64,000 bases of DNA from DATARR01 sp044868005 (GTDB taxonomy: Bacteria > Acidobacteriota > Thermoanaerobaculia > Multivoradales > UBA5704). The stretch lies in contig JBIOVX010000277.1 of NCBI GenBank assembly GCA_044868005.1, forward strand, positions 62,001-126,000. The letters are read 5' to 3'. The notes beneath the pieces are model-generated. The model was not told where the DNA came from and did no database searches. It saw nothing but the letters and a program-made list of their open reading frames with translations. Both the position numbers and the translations under genes were made by a program. This document shows, one piece after another, positions 1 through 8,534 of the stretch (the stretch's first letter is position 1; the number at the start of each line of letters is the position of its first letter).

Positions 1-483
1 AGCTTGATCGCCTATCACCTCCCGTTGGACCGCCACGCGGAAGTGGGCAACAACGCCGTTGCCTGCCGCGAGATCGGATTGACCGATCTCGAGACCTTCG
101 GTGACCACGACGGGTTACCGATCGGCTTCAGGGGACGTTTCCCCCAGTCGATTGCGCCCGCGGAACTGGTTGATCGCTGCCGCAGGATTTACGGCCAGGA
201 ACCCTTCGCTTTCCTCGAAGGCCCGGACCCGGTCTCCACGTTAGGAATCATCAGCGGCGGCGCTCAGAGCGACGTCTACACCGCCATCGCCGAAGGCTTG
301 GACGCCTATATCACCGGCGAGGTGAGCGAGTGGGTGATGAACGTAGCCCGCGAGGCGAAAATCCATTACCTTGCCGGCGGCCACTACGCGACGGAACGTT
401 TAGGGGTTCGCGCCTTGGGTGAGCACTTGAAGGAGAGGTTCGGCATCGAGGTCGAGTTCATCGACGTGCCGAATCCGGTGTAG
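1..483 (+). CDS. NIF3/YbgI-like dinuclear metal protein, C-terminal part
   Basis: This is the C-terminal part of a NIF3 (YbgI, GTP cyclohydrolase I type 2-like) protein; the reading frame is open at the left edge, so the true start lies outside the window. The family forms hexameric rings with a two-metal site, and its physiological role is poorly defined. Visible family features are SGGAQSD, the ITGEVSEW stretch and GGHYATER near the end, whose His and Glu are typical metal ligands. The last 26 bases overlap the convergent tatD gene. The family assignment is firm; the function is not. Confidence 0.88.
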   Translation, partial: SLIAYHLPLDRHAEVGNNAVACREIGLTDLETFGDHDGLPIGFRGRFPQSIAPAELVDRCRRIYGQEPFAFLEGPDPVSTLGIISGGAQSDVYTAIAEGLDAYITGEVSEWVMNVAREAKIHYLAGGHYATERLGVRALGEHLKERFGIEVEFIDVPNPV

Positions 484-1267
484 CCGCCTTCCAGAAGATC
501 TTGTAGAAATTTTCCCCCGTCCGCCGGCAGACCTCCTCGTAGCTCTCCCCCGTCTCCTGAGCCAGCCGCTGCGCGATCTCGACCACGTAGGCAGGGCGGT
601 TCGGCTTGCCCCGATAAGGAATGGGCGCCAGGTAGGGAGTATCCGTCTCGACCAGACACCGGTCCAGCGGGAGGATCGGGATCACCTCGCGAACATTGTC
701 CGCTTTCGGAAAAGTAATCATCCCGGACAAGCCTAGATAGAAACCGCGATCGATCAGCTCGCGGGCCATGGCGAGCCCGCCGGCGAAGGAATGGAAATCA
801 GCGGTCAGATCCTGGAAGGCCTCTTCGCGGACGACCGCCAACATCTCGTCGTTGCTGTCGCGGTTGTGAACGACGACCGGCAGGCCCATGTCGATCGCCA
901 ACGACCACTGCTCGCGCAGGACATGGAACTGGACTTCGCGCGGCGAGTGGTCGTAGTAGAAGTCGAGGCCACACTCCCCCACCGCCACGGCCTTGGGATC
1001 TGTTAGGAGTGCGCGGAGCCGATCCGCATCCCCTTCCTGCCAGGACGAGGCATCATGCGGATGGACGCCCAACGCGCACCAGACGTCCGGGTGACGGTGA
1101 CAGAAGGCGAGGATGTCCGCGGCCTGATCCAACCGGATTGCGGGGACAAGAAACCCTCGCACTCCCCGCCCTCGCGCCGCGTCGAGGGCGCGCTCGCGCT
1201 CCTCCGGCGGCAGGTTCTGGAGGTGACAGTGAGAATCGATCGGGCCGGAGAGGTCGGGCGCGCTCAC
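458..1267 (-). CDS. TatD family metal-dependent hydrolase/DNase
   Basis: A 269-residue TatD/YcfH-type TIM-barrel hydrolase, usual length for the family. Metal-site motifs appear in order: DSHCHL near the N-terminus, ECGLDFYY, HNRDS, DFHSFAG and ETDTPYL. Family members are metal-dependent 3'-5' nucleases or D-aminoacyl-tRNA deacylase-like hydrolases, so the exact substrate cannot be read from sequence. Its start codon overlaps the metG stop by four bases, so it is probably translated from the metG message. The metG-tatD neighbourhood is common in bacteria. It converges on the NIF3 gene with a 26-base overlap. Confidence 0.93.
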   Translation of the reverse strand: MSAPDLSGPIDSHCHLQNLPPEERERALDAARGRGVRGFLVPAIRLDQAADILAFCHRHPDVWCALGVHPHDASSWQEGDADRLRALLTDPKAVAVGECGLDFYYDHSPREVQFHVLREQWSLAIDMGLPVVVHNRDSNDEMLAVVREEAFQDLTADFHSFAGGLAMARELIDRGFYLGLSGMITFPKADNVREVIPILPLDRCLVETDTPYLAPIPYRGKPNRPAYVVEIAQRLAQETGESYEEVCRRTGENFYKIFWKAATPDSARR

Positions 1268-3174
1268 TTGACGCGGGTGCCGTTGGGGACCGGAGCGTCC
1301 GGATGCAGCAACACCGGTTTGCCGTCCAGCGAGGCGGCGAGCACCATGCCGTTGGATTCGACGCCCATCAGTTTGGCTGGTTGGAGGTTCGCAACGACGA
1401 CGACCTGCTTGCCTACGAGATCCTCGGGTTTATAGGCGAGCGCGATGCCGGCGACGAGCTGGCGTGGCGAATTTTCCCCCAGGTCGACAACGAGCTTCAA
1501 CAGCTTGTTGGACTTCGGCACCGGCTCGGCGGCGGTAATCGTGGCCACCTTGAGCTCGGTCTGGAGGAACTGATCGATCGAGACGCGGGTCTTCTCCTCG
1601 ACGGCGGTCTCCATCCCCTCCTCCTTCCCGCCCTCGGCGAGGTAGGCCTCCTTGTCGATGCGCGGAAACAGTGGCACCGCCTCGGGCAGCTCGGCTCCCG
1701 TGGGCGTGCCGCCCCACGCCATGGCGTCGAGGCTGCTTGGCGGCGTCGCCGTGCCCACGGCGGCGAGCACCTGCGGCGCGATTCTCGGCATGAAGGGCAG
1801 GAGCCCGGTGGCGACGATCCGCGTCGCTTCGAGGCCATTCCACAAGATCCGGGAAAGCTTGTCCGTCGCGCCTTCGCTCTTGATCAGCTTCCACGGCTCG
1901 CGGGTAACCAGATACTGGTTCGCCTCGGCCAGCAGCCGCCAGAGGCTCTCAAGCGCCCGGTTGAACGCGAGATCCTCCATGGCCTTCCGGTAATCTTCCG
2001 CCACCTGCCGCGCGACCGGGATCAGCGGATTGTCGTCGCAGGGCACTGGCGGCGTCTTGCCGTCGAAGGCGCGGCGGGCCAGGGTGACGACGCGGCTCAC
2101 GGTATTGCCGAGGTCGTTCGCCAGGTCGCTGTTGTAGCGGTCGACGAAGGCCTCGTCCGAAAAGCTGGCGTCCTGGCCGAAGGCCATCTCCCGCATCAGG
2201 AAATAGCGGACGTTGTCGCTGCCGAAGCGGTCGATCAGCTCGTCCGGCCGCACGATGTTGCCGGCAGATTTCGAGATCTTCCGGCCATCGCGATGCCACC
2301 AGCCGTGCGCGTAGACGGTGGTCGGCAAGGGCAGTCCGGCCGACATCAGGAAGGCCGGCCAGTAGATGGCGTGGTGGCGCAGGATGTCCTTGCCGATGAG
2401 GTGAAGGCGGACGTCGCCGTTCTCCCAGAACTTCTGGTACAGGCTGCGCTCCTCCGATCCGAACCCCAGAGCGCTGATGTAATTCGTCAACGCGTCCAGC
2501 CAGACGTAGACGGTCTGGCCAGGATGGGCCGGGAACGGGATTCCCCACTCCAGGCTGGCCCGGGAGACCGAGAGGTCGCGCAAGCCGGCTTCGACGAAGG
2601 CGCGCACCTCGTTGCGGCGCGTCTCCGGACGCACGGACTCGGGATGGCTGGCGTACCAGTCGAGGAGCGGCTGCTGGTACTTGGAGAGCCGGAAGAAGAC
2701 GTTCTCCTCGGACTTCCACTCGACGGCCGTGCCGTGGACCGGGCAGGTCTTTCCCGGCCCCAGCTCTTTCTCGGTGTAGAAGGTCTCGCAGGGCGAGCAA
2801 TACCACCCCTCGTGGGGCGCCGTGTAGAGGTCTCCCGCCGCCTCGATGCGGCGCACCAACTCCTCGACGCTGCGCTCATGCCGCTTCTCGGTGGTGCGGA
2901 TGAAGTCGTCGTACGAGAACTCCAAGCGATCGCGCAGCTCGCTGTACTTGGCCACCACGCGGTCGGCGAGCTCGATGGGCGCGATGCCCTCGGCGCGGGC
3001 CGCGCGCTCGATGTTCTGGCCGTGCTCGTCCGTGCCGGTGATGAAACAGACCTCTCGCCCCGCCATCCGCAGATACCGCGCCAGCGTGTCGGCCGCCGTG
3101 GTCGTGAAGATGTGCCCGATGTGGGGCAACGCGTTCACGTAGTAGATGGGGGTGGTGAGATAGAACGTGCTCAT
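1264..3174 (-). CDS. metG: Methionyl-tRNA synthetase
   Basis: A 636-residue cytosolic class I aminoacyl-tRNA synthetase that charges tRNA-Met and the initiator tRNA. The HIGH signature is exact at residues 18-21 (PHIGH), and the KMSKS loop is present as KISKS. A zinc-knuckle region around residue 125-145 has YCSPC followed by a CPVHG pair. The last 110 residues form the fused OB-fold tRNA-binding domain (TRVSIDQFLQTELKVATI onward), as in dimeric bacterial enzymes. It sits between hslO and tatD with four-base overlaps on both sides, so the three genes form one operon in the order hslO-metG-tatD. Confidence 0.97.
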   Translation of the reverse strand: MSTFYLTTPIYYVNALPHIGHIFTTTAADTLARYLRMAGREVCFITGTDEHGQNIERAARAEGIAPIELADRVVAKYSELRDRLEFSYDDFIRTTEKRHERSVEELVRRIEAAGDLYTAPHEGWYCSPCETFYTEKELGPGKTCPVHGTAVEWKSEENVFFRLSKYQQPLLDWYASHPESVRPETRRNEVRAFVEAGLRDLSVSRASLEWGIPFPAHPGQTVYVWLDALTNYISALGFGSEERSLYQKFWENGDVRLHLIGKDILRHHAIYWPAFLMSAGLPLPTTVYAHGWWHRDGRKISKSAGNIVRPDELIDRFGSDNVRYFLMREMAFGQDASFSDEAFVDRYNSDLANDLGNTVSRVVTLARRAFDGKTPPVPCDDNPLIPVARQVAEDYRKAMEDLAFNRALESLWRLLAEANQYLVTREPWKLIKSEGATDKLSRILWNGLEATRIVATGLLPFMPRIAPQVLAAVGTATPPSSLDAMAWGGTPTGAELPEAVPLFPRIDKEAYLAEGGKEEGMETAVEEKTRVSIDQFLQTELKVATITAAEPVPKSNKLLKLVVDLGENSPRQLVAGIALAYKPEDLVGKQVVVVANLQPAKLMGVESNGMVLAASLDGKPVLLHPDAPVPNGTRVK

Positions 3175-4070
3175 GGGGAGGGGGATTGTAGCAAAGGGGG
3201 TTCGAGCTCATCCGGCGTGAAGCGGTAATGCATGCCGCAGAAGGCGCAGTCGGCCTGGATCGTGCCGTCTTCCTCCCGCAGGTACTCCCGGTCCTCGGCG
3301 GAAAGCAGGACCAGGTGATGGCGGAGGCGCTCGCGGTTGCAGCGGCAGCGGTAGCGCAGAGGCCGCACCTCCTTGGTCTCGCGGTCGAGGCCGGCGAGCA
3401 CCTGCTCGACAACGTGCGCGGCACCGCCCTCCTCCAGAAGATGGCTGACGCCGCGAATGCCGGCAATGTTGCGCTCGAGGCGCGCCACCGTCTCCTCCGC
3501 CGCTCCCGGCAGGACCTCCACCACCATGCCGCCGGCCGCCGCGACGCCGCTCGGTTTGCCGAGCACCCCCAATAGCACGGCGGACTGGCTCTGCTCGCTC
3601 TGCGAGAGGTAGTGGGCTACGTCCTCGCCGATCTCGCCGCTCACGAGCTCCACCTGGCTCTGATAGCTGTTGCCTTTCTCGTACTCGCGGAGCACCCGCA
3701 GGAAGCCCTTGCCCACGGCGCGACCGACGCCGAGCTTGCCGTTCGGCCAATCCGGAACCTGCACGCGGCCGTCGCCGACGATGCCGCGCAGGTTGCCCTC
3801 GTCATCCGCCTCGGCGAGGATGCGGAGCAGCGGACCGTCTCCCCGCACCTCCAGCATCAGGCGGCTGGGGGTCTTGGTCGAAAGGCGCTGCAGCAGCGCC
3901 GCTCCGGCGAGACAACGCCCCAGCGCGGCCGCCGGCACCGGCCAGAGGTCGAACCGGTCCCGCACCTCTTCCATGACGTCCGTGATATCGGCCACCGCCC
4001 AGCGGAAGGAGCCGTTTCCGGCCAGGCCCAGCTCGAGCGTCCCCCGAGCGCCGTTGTCCATCTCGCTCAA
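3171..4070 (-). CDS. hslO: Hsp33 redox-regulated chaperone
   Basis: A 299-residue Hsp33 protein, a cytosolic holdase activated by oxidation. The C-terminal zinc switch is intact: a CRC pair (RYRCRCNRE) followed some 30 residues later by CAFC, giving the four cysteines that release zinc on oxidation. The N-terminal two thirds match the Hsp33 chaperone domain, including the GxLGKPSGVAA-like loop. It is the first gene of the hslO-metG-tatD cluster, and its stop overlaps the metG start by four bases. Confidence 0.95.
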   Translation of the reverse strand: MSEMDNGARGTLELGLAGNGSFRWAVADITDVMEEVRDRFDLWPVPAAALGRCLAGAALLQRLSTKTPSRLMLEVRGDGPLLRILAEADDEGNLRGIVGDGRVQVPDWPNGKLGVGRAVGKGFLRVLREYEKGNSYQSQVELVSGEIGEDVAHYLSQSEQSQSAVLLGVLGKPSGVAAAGGMVVEVLPGAAEETVARLERNIAGIRGVSHLLEEGGAAHVVEQVLAGLDRETKEVRPLRYRCRCNRERLRHHLVLLSAEDREYLREEDGTIQADCAFCGMHYRFTPDELEPPLLQSPSP

Positions 4071-4106
4071 TGCTCTCTCCAGATCGTTGGTGAAGATTCA
4101 AAAGAA

Positions 4107-4159
4107 GACGTAGGGGCGGGGCTTGCCCCCGCCCGGGTGGGGACGAGCCCCGCCCCTAC
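4107..4159. repeat. GC-rich dispersed palindrome, full copy
   Basis: A large inverted repeat. The 14-base arm at 4110-4123 is exactly complementary to 4146-4159, and a second GC-rich pairing lies inside the loop. The first 31 bases (4107-4137) recur with a single mismatch at 56067-56097 in the 3' end of nuoM, so this is a dispersed element and not just a local terminator. It lies between larC and hslO, supplies the stop codon of larC (4156-4158), and could also fold as a stem in the RNA of either strand. There is no clear T-tract. Confidence 0.85.
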
Positions 4160-5406
4160 ATTCCGTGCTCGCCGGCTGCGGCCAGCGCGGCGCGGTAGAC
4201 GTCCCGCCAGGGAACGCCTCTCTCGAGCGCCAGCCGCCGGCAGTCTTCGAATTCGGGCGCGGCCGCGAGCGGCCGGCCGTCGAGGCGGGCGCGCTTGATC
4301 CGCACGCCTCCGAACGCGGTTTGAACCTCCAGAATTTCCCGCTCCGCCTCGACACGCGCCGCGGCGTGGTACCGGCAGCCGAGCGATCCGGACTCGGCGA
4401 GCAGGATGCCGGAGAGCTCGTCGAGCTGCCGCCGCCGGCAGAGCAACGTCACCAGGGTGCCCGGCCGGCTCTTCTTCATCTGCACCGGCGTGAAGTAGAC
4501 GTCCAGAGCGCCGGCTTCGAGCAGGCGCTCCATGAGAAAACCGAAGCCCTCTCCGGGCAGGTTGTCCACCTCGCATTCGACGACTATCACCTCGGCCTTT
4601 GCCTCACCGGCACGGCCCCGCAGCAGGCGCAGCGCGTTCGGCTGATGCGGCAGCTCCCGTTTCCCCAGCCCGTAGCCCACTCCCTCCAGAACCATGGCCG
4701 GCAGCTCCACGAATTCGTCCACCAGCTCGGCCAGGATCACCGCGCCGGTCGGCGTGGTCAGCTCTCCACCGGATCCGCCGTGGATGGGGACGCCCCGCAG
4801 CAACTCCGCCGTGGCGGGCGCCGGGATCGGCACTTCGCCGTGCGCCATCCTCACCCGGCCGCCGCCGACGTTCACCGGGCCGCAGGTGAGCCGCTCCGGC
4901 CGCAGGTGCTCCACCGCCGAGGCAGCTCCGACGAGATCGACGATGGAGTCCACAGCACCTACCTCGTGAAAATGAACCCGCTCGATCGGCATGCCGTGCG
5001 CCTTCGCCTCGGCCTCTCCGAGCCGCTGGAAGAGCCGCAATGCCCCTTCCTTCACCGGCCCGTTCAGAGCGCTGCCCTCGATCAGCGCGCGGATCTCGGC
5101 GAGCCTCCGTGAATGTCCGTGAGGGTGGGAGTGGTGGTGATCGTGTCCGTGTTCATGATGATGGGCATGCCCGTGCTCCTCCTCCGGGTCCAGCCCTTCG
5201 AGAGGCTCCCCGTTCTGAAGCACGCGGAAGCGGGTACCCATAAACCCACCGCGCGAGGCTTTGCGGCTTTCCAGGGAGACGCCGGGAAGGCCGAGCCGAG
5301 CCACCATGTCCGAGAGCAGCTCGAGCGGCAATCCCAGGTCCAGGCAGGCCCCCAGGAACATATCGCCGGCGATGCCGCTGCTGCAGTCCAGGTGGTAGAC
5401 CGTCAT
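4156..5406 (-). CDS. larC: LarC-like nickel-pincer cofactor cyclometallase (DUF111)
   Basis: A 416-residue LarC/DUF111 protein. In characterised systems LarC is a CTP-dependent enzyme that inserts nickel into the pincer nucleotide cofactor of lactate racemase and related enzymes. The N-terminus HLDCSSGIAGDMFLGA is the family signature. A histidine-rich metal-binding loop spans about residues 78-98. HFHEVGAVDSIVDLVG and ELTTPTGAVIL are further conserved blocks. Here LarC1 and LarC2 are one continuous frame, unlike the frameshifted Lactobacillus gene. No larB, larE or larA is nearby. The stop codon lies inside the palindrome at 4107-4159, and the start overlaps the HEPN gene stop by four bases. 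Confidence 0.92.
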   Translation of the reverse strand: MTVYHLDCSSGIAGDMFLGACLDLGLPLELLSDMVARLGLPGVSLESRKASRGGFMGTRFRVLQNGEPLEGLDPEEEHGHAHHHEHGHDHHHSHPHGHSRRLAEIRALIEGSALNGPVKEGALRLFQRLGEAEAKAHGMPIERVHFHEVGAVDSIVDLVGAASAVEHLRPERLTCGPVNVGGGRVRMAHGEVPIPAPATAELLRGVPIHGGSGGELTTPTGAVILAELVDEFVELPAMVLEGVGYGLGKRELPHQPNALRLLRGRAGEAKAEVIVVECEVDNLPGEGFGFLMERLLEAGALDVYFTPVQMKKSRPGTLVTLLCRRRQLDELSGILLAESGSLGCRYHAAARVEAEREILEVQTAFGGVRIKRARLDGRPLAAAPEFEDCRRLALERGVPWRDVYRAALAAAGEHGM

Positions 5407-5798
5407 CGATATGCCAGTTCTCGCTTGATACGCTCCACAAGGCCGCGGGCCGCTTCGAGCTCCTCATGCGCGCCGGCCTCATCGACAACAAAAGCCTGAG
5501 CATAGTCGGCTTCTACCCGGAACTTCTGCAGCCGTGCCAGTAACCGGGTGGTGGCAGCGTCGTACGATCCACCCTTTACGATGTGAACGTTCCACAAGTG
5601 TTGCACGCCGACGTGGGTTCGCGGCTCCAAGCCTTCGAAATAGAGGCGGGCGCGCACGGCGTGAAAAACGGCAAAGTAAGCACGCGCCAGGGCGATACGA
5701 GGAAGACCCGCTTTGAGGAGATGATCGGCAGCCTTGAGCTCCTCGTCAGCGAGCTGCAGCTCCGCCGCTGCTGAGTCGTGCCTGCCCTCGTCGGTCAC
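5403..5798 (-). CDS. HEPN-domain toxin of a HEPN/MNT pair
   Basis: A 131-residue all-helical HEPN protein. The block ARAYFAVFHAVRARLYF followed by the RTHVGVQH element (an R-x6-H version of the HEPN R-x4-6-H RNase motif) is typical of HepT-like toxins paired with minimal nucleotidyltransferases. Established biology: HepT-type HEPN proteins are RNases silenced by AMPylation from the partner MntA. The partner gene lies immediately upstream with a four-base overlap, and the 3' end overlaps the larC start by four bases. Confidence 0.85.
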   Translation of the reverse strand: MTDEGRHDSAAAELQLADEELKAADHLLKAGLPRIALARAYFAVFHAVRARLYFEGLEPRTHVGVQHLWNVHIVKGGSYDAATTRLLARLQKFRVEADYAQAFVVDEAGAHEELEAARGLVERIKRELAYR

Positions 5799-6160
5799 AA
5801 CGGCACCCCGTCGCGCTCGATGTCCATCACCAGGGGGCGCTCCTGTTCGCGCCAGCGCTGATAAGTTTTACGGTCGAAGATGGTGGGAGAGATCAGGAGG
5901 TCGAACGGGAGACCCGCGTCCGTGGCGAGGTCGATCACCTCCCGCCGGGTGCTCCAGTCGGCGCCTTCCAGCACGACGGCCACGTCCACATCCGACTCTT
6001 CATCGGCTTCGGACCGTGCGAACGAGCCGAAGAGCCGTACGTCGACGACGGCTTTCCCGAAGCGGCGCCGAAGCTCCTCGGCAAACCGGGCCAGGGCAGT
6101 GTCGATCACCGTCGCGATGGGAGCCTCACGCCTTCTCATCCGGCGTAGGCTACCATGCAT
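5795..6160 (-). CDS. MNT-domain nucleotidyltransferase antitoxin
   Basis: A 121-residue minimal nucleotidyltransferase. The motif GSFARSEADEESDVDV carries the GS and the Asp-x-Asp pair that bind metal and ATP. In characterised HEPN/MNT modules this enzyme AMPylates the HEPN toxin and so neutralises it. It is the upstream, four-base-overlapping partner of the HEPN gene. The ATG at 6160 overlaps the radC 3' end by 11 bases. A second in-frame ATG at 6139 lies just after radC, and the true start may be either. Confidence 0.88.
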   Translation of the reverse strand: MHGSLRRMRRREAPIATVIDTALARFAEELRRRFGKAVVDVRLFGSFARSEADEESDVDVAVVLEGADWSTRREVIDLATDAGLPFDLLISPTIFDRKTYQRWREQERPLVMDIERDGVPL

Positions 6161-6839
6161 CTTTCGCCCGCTCCTTGAGAGAGGCCCAGCGTCCCCGGCT
6201 GCCGAGGACGACGTGGTCGGCCAGCCGCAGCCCCACGATCTCCGCCGCCTCGGCCATGCGCCGGGTGAACAGGAGGTCCTCGGCGCTCGGCGAGGGATCG
6301 CCGCTCGGATGGGTGTGAAAGAGATAGACGGCGGCGGCTCCCCGCTGCAGGCACTCGCGCAGGATCTCCCGCGGCTCGACCGAGATGCGGCTCATCGTGC
6401 CGCGGAAGATCTCCCGCTCGCCCAGCAGGTGGTTGCGAGCGTCGAGGAAGAGCGCTCCCAGGACCTCCTGATCGCAGGTGTGATAGCGCAGGGCCAGATA
6501 GCGCGCTACGTCCACCGGACGGGAGAGCGGCTCGTGGTCGAGGAACTGCTCGCGGGCCAGCCGCCGGCCGACCTCCACGGCGGCGAGCAGTGCCGCCGCC
6601 TTGGCGGGTCCGATGCCGGAGCGCCGCAGCGAGTGCGGCGTCGCGGTGAGCAGTCCGGCGATGCCGCCGCTCTCGCGCAGCAGATCGAGGGCCATCTGCA
6701 GGGCGGAGACGCCCCTGCGCCCCGTGCGCAGCAGCACCGCCAGCAGCTCCGAGTCGGCGAGGGACTGGCCGCCGTTCTCCAGCAGCCGCTCGCGGGGACG
6801 TTCACCTTCCGGCAGCTCGCGAATCAGGTAGTCGGGCAT
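6150..6839 (-). CDS. radC: RadC/JAB domain DNA repair-associated protein
   Basis: A 229-residue RadC-family protein from the preferred start at 6839. It has an N-terminal helix-hairpin-helix segment (RRSGIGPAKAAALLAAVE) and a C-terminal JAMM metalloprotease-like domain with HTHPSGDPSPS, the conserved HxH...D metal motif. Its true function is unsettled despite the historical repair name. I chose 6839 because a GGAGAGGTG ribosome site precedes it and conserved sequence begins there; the frame is open further upstream. It overlaps the 3' end of the sirtuin gene by 16 bases, which implies coupling. Confidence 0.92.
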   Translation of the reverse strand: MPDYLIRELPEGERPRERLLENGGQSLADSELLAVLLRTGRRGVSALQMALDLLRESGGIAGLLTATPHSLRRSGIGPAKAAALLAAVEVGRRLAREQFLDHEPLSRPVDVARYLALRYHTCDQEVLGALFLDARNHLLGEREIFRGTMSRISVEPREILRECLQRGAAAVYLFHTHPSGDPSPSAEDLLFTRRMAEAAEIVGLRLADHVVLGSRGRWASLKERAKDAW

Positions 6840-7588
6840 CGGCACCTCTCCATCGCTTCCACCAGCGCCGGCAACGCCTCTCCAGCGGGCGCGGCGAGGC
6901 GCAGGTCCATCCATCTCGAAAAAGGCGTGGGCTCCGGGTTGACCTCGATCAGGCAGGCCCCGGCGCGGTGCGCCAGCTCGATCAGTCCGGCCGCCGGGTA
7001 GACGGTTCCGGAGGTTCCTACCGACAGGAACAGATCGCAGGATTCCGTGGCCTCACAAGCCTGGGCAAAGACGTCCTCGGGCAGGGCTTCGCCGAACCAG
7101 ACCACGGCGGGCCGGAACCTGCCGCCACAGCCGCAGACCGGCGGCGCCTCCGTCGACTCGGCGACGGCCTCCCCCATGTCGCGGCTCCGCCGGCAGCGAT
7201 CGCAGAAGGCGCGCGTGACCGTCCCGTGCAGCTCGAGGAGGTTCCGGCTGCCGGCGCGTTCGTGGAGTCCGTCGACATTTTGGGTCACGACCTTAATAAA
7301 CGGAAAAACCGCCTCCAATCTTGCAATGGATTTGTGGGCGGGGTTCGGCGAGGCCTGGCAGACTCGGGCGTACCGCCAGGCGTACCACTGCCAGACCTTC
7401 TCCGGATCGGCCCGGAACGCCTCCGGCGTGGCCAGCTCCTCGGGCCGCATCCTCTCCCACAGGCCCCCGGCGCCGCGGAACGTATCGAGCCCGCTTTCGC
7501 GCGAGACTCCGGCCCCGGAGAACACGACGACACGCTCGGCCGCTTTCACCCGTTCGCGGACCGGTCCGGAAAGCTCGATCTCTGCCAT
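6824..7588 (-). CDS. Sirtuin NAD-dependent protein deacylase (CobB/SIRT5-like)
   Basis: A 254-residue sirtuin that removes acyl groups from protein lysines using NAD. It shows GAGVSRESGLDTFRG, TQNVDGLHERAG with the ELHGT catalytic His, two Cys pairs for zinc (CDRC and CGCG), and the FGEALP block. WYAWRYARV supplies the Tyr-x-x-Arg pair that in CobB and SIRT5 recognises succinyl or malonyl lysine, so desuccinylase activity is likely. The start at 7588 is set by an excellent GGAAGGAGGAAGAGG site; open frame upstream is antisense to the agmatinase gene. It is divergent from that gene with 57 bases between the starts. Confidence 0.93.
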   Translation of the reverse strand: MAEIELSGPVRERVKAAERVVVFSGAGVSRESGLDTFRGAGGLWERMRPEELATPEAFRADPEKVWQWYAWRYARVCQASPNPAHKSIARLEAVFPFIKVVTQNVDGLHERAGSRNLLELHGTVTRAFCDRCRRSRDMGEAVAESTEAPPVCGCGGRFRPAVVWFGEALPEDVFAQACEATESCDLFLSVGTSGTVYPAAGLIELAHRAGACLIEVNPEPTPFSRWMDLRLAAPAGEALPALVEAMERCRCPTT

Positions 7589-7645
7589 CCTCTTCCTCCT
7601 TCCGCGTTGACTCCGCGCGAGGCATCCTGCTACAACCCTGCCCCA

Positions 7646-8530
7646 ATGCCCTACCTGCCCAACAACTTCGGTCTCCTGGAGGCCGCGGCGAGCGATTACG
7701 AGACGAGCCGTGTGGCCGTCCTCCCCGTGCCCTTCGAGCGTACGACCTCCTATGGCAAGGGGACGATGGCCGGGCCGGCGGCGATCCTGCGCGCCTCGCA
7801 GGCCATGGAACTCTACGACGAGGAGCTCGGCGGCGAGCCCTACCTCCAGGGCATCGCGACGCTGCCGTCCTTCCTGCCCGAGGCGTTCGACATGGGAGAG
7901 GGCTTCGCCGAGTTGCAGACCGAGGCCAGAGCCCACATGGAACGCGGCAAGTTCCTGCTGACGCTCGGCGGCGAGCACAGCCTCACCCAGGCGCCGATCC
8001 GCGCGGCACGGGAGGTCCACGGCGAGATCGGCGTCGTGCAGTTCGACGCCCACAGCGATCTGCGCGAGGACTTCGAGGGCACCCCCTACAGCCATGCGAG
8101 CGTGATGAAGCGGATCGTCGACGATGGGATCGCAACGCTGGCGGTGGGGATCCGTTCGCTCTCCGCGCCCGAGGCCCGGCTGATCCGGGAACGCAGCCTG
8201 CCGGTGATCTGGGGTCACCAGCTAGACCGCGCCGAGGAGCTGTTCCCTGCCATGCTGGCGAACCTGCCGGAGAAGGTCTACCTCACCTTCGACATCGACT
8301 ATTTCGACCCGGCGCTGGTCCCCGCGACCGGTACGCCGGAGCCGGGCGGCGGCCATTGGTATCCGACTCTACGGCTCCTCCGCCACCTGTTTCAGACGAA
8401 GGCGGTCGTGGCGATGGACCTCATCGAGCTGGCGCCCATCGGCGGCCACCCGGCTAGCGATTTCCTGGCGGCGAAGCTGATCTACAAATGTCTTGGGTAT
8501 CTATGGGAGAAGGAAGGGCGGCAGGCGTAG
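7646..8530 (+). CDS. speB: Agmatinase/ureohydrolase family protein
   Basis: A 294-residue ureohydrolase with the complete binuclear manganese site: GGEHS, FDAHSDLR and FDIDYFDP. The N-terminal SYGKGTMAGPAAIL is typical of agmatinases, which release urea from agmatine to give putrescine; arginase or guanidinobutyrase cannot be excluded from sequence. The ATG at 7646 begins the conserved sequence, although the frame is open upstream, antisense to the sirtuin gene. It stands alone on the plus strand and converges on the SDR gene with only four bases between them. Confidence 0.9.
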   Translation: MPYLPNNFGLLEAAASDYETSRVAVLPVPFERTTSYGKGTMAGPAAILRASQAMELYDEELGGEPYLQGIATLPSFLPEAFDMGEGFAELQTEARAHMERGKFLLTLGGEHSLTQAPIRAAREVHGEIGVVQFDAHSDLREDFEGTPYSHASVMKRIVDDGIATLAVGIRSLSAPEARLIRERSLPVIWGHQLDRAEELFPAMLANLPEKVYLTFDIDYFDPALVPATGTPEPGGGHWYPTLRLLRHLFQTKAVVAMDLIELAPIGGHPASDFLAAKLIYKCLGYLWEKEGRQA

Positions 8531-8534
8531 CCCC

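Noticed and set aside
1009..3228. 739-codon plus-strand open frame
   Set aside because: It is antisense to metG and the tatD end; high GC keeps the complementary frame open. Its translation is Arg/Gly-rich with no domain.
6968..7645. N-terminal extension of the agmatinase frame
   Set aside because: Antisense to the sirtuin gene. Conserved agmatinase sequence begins at 7646.
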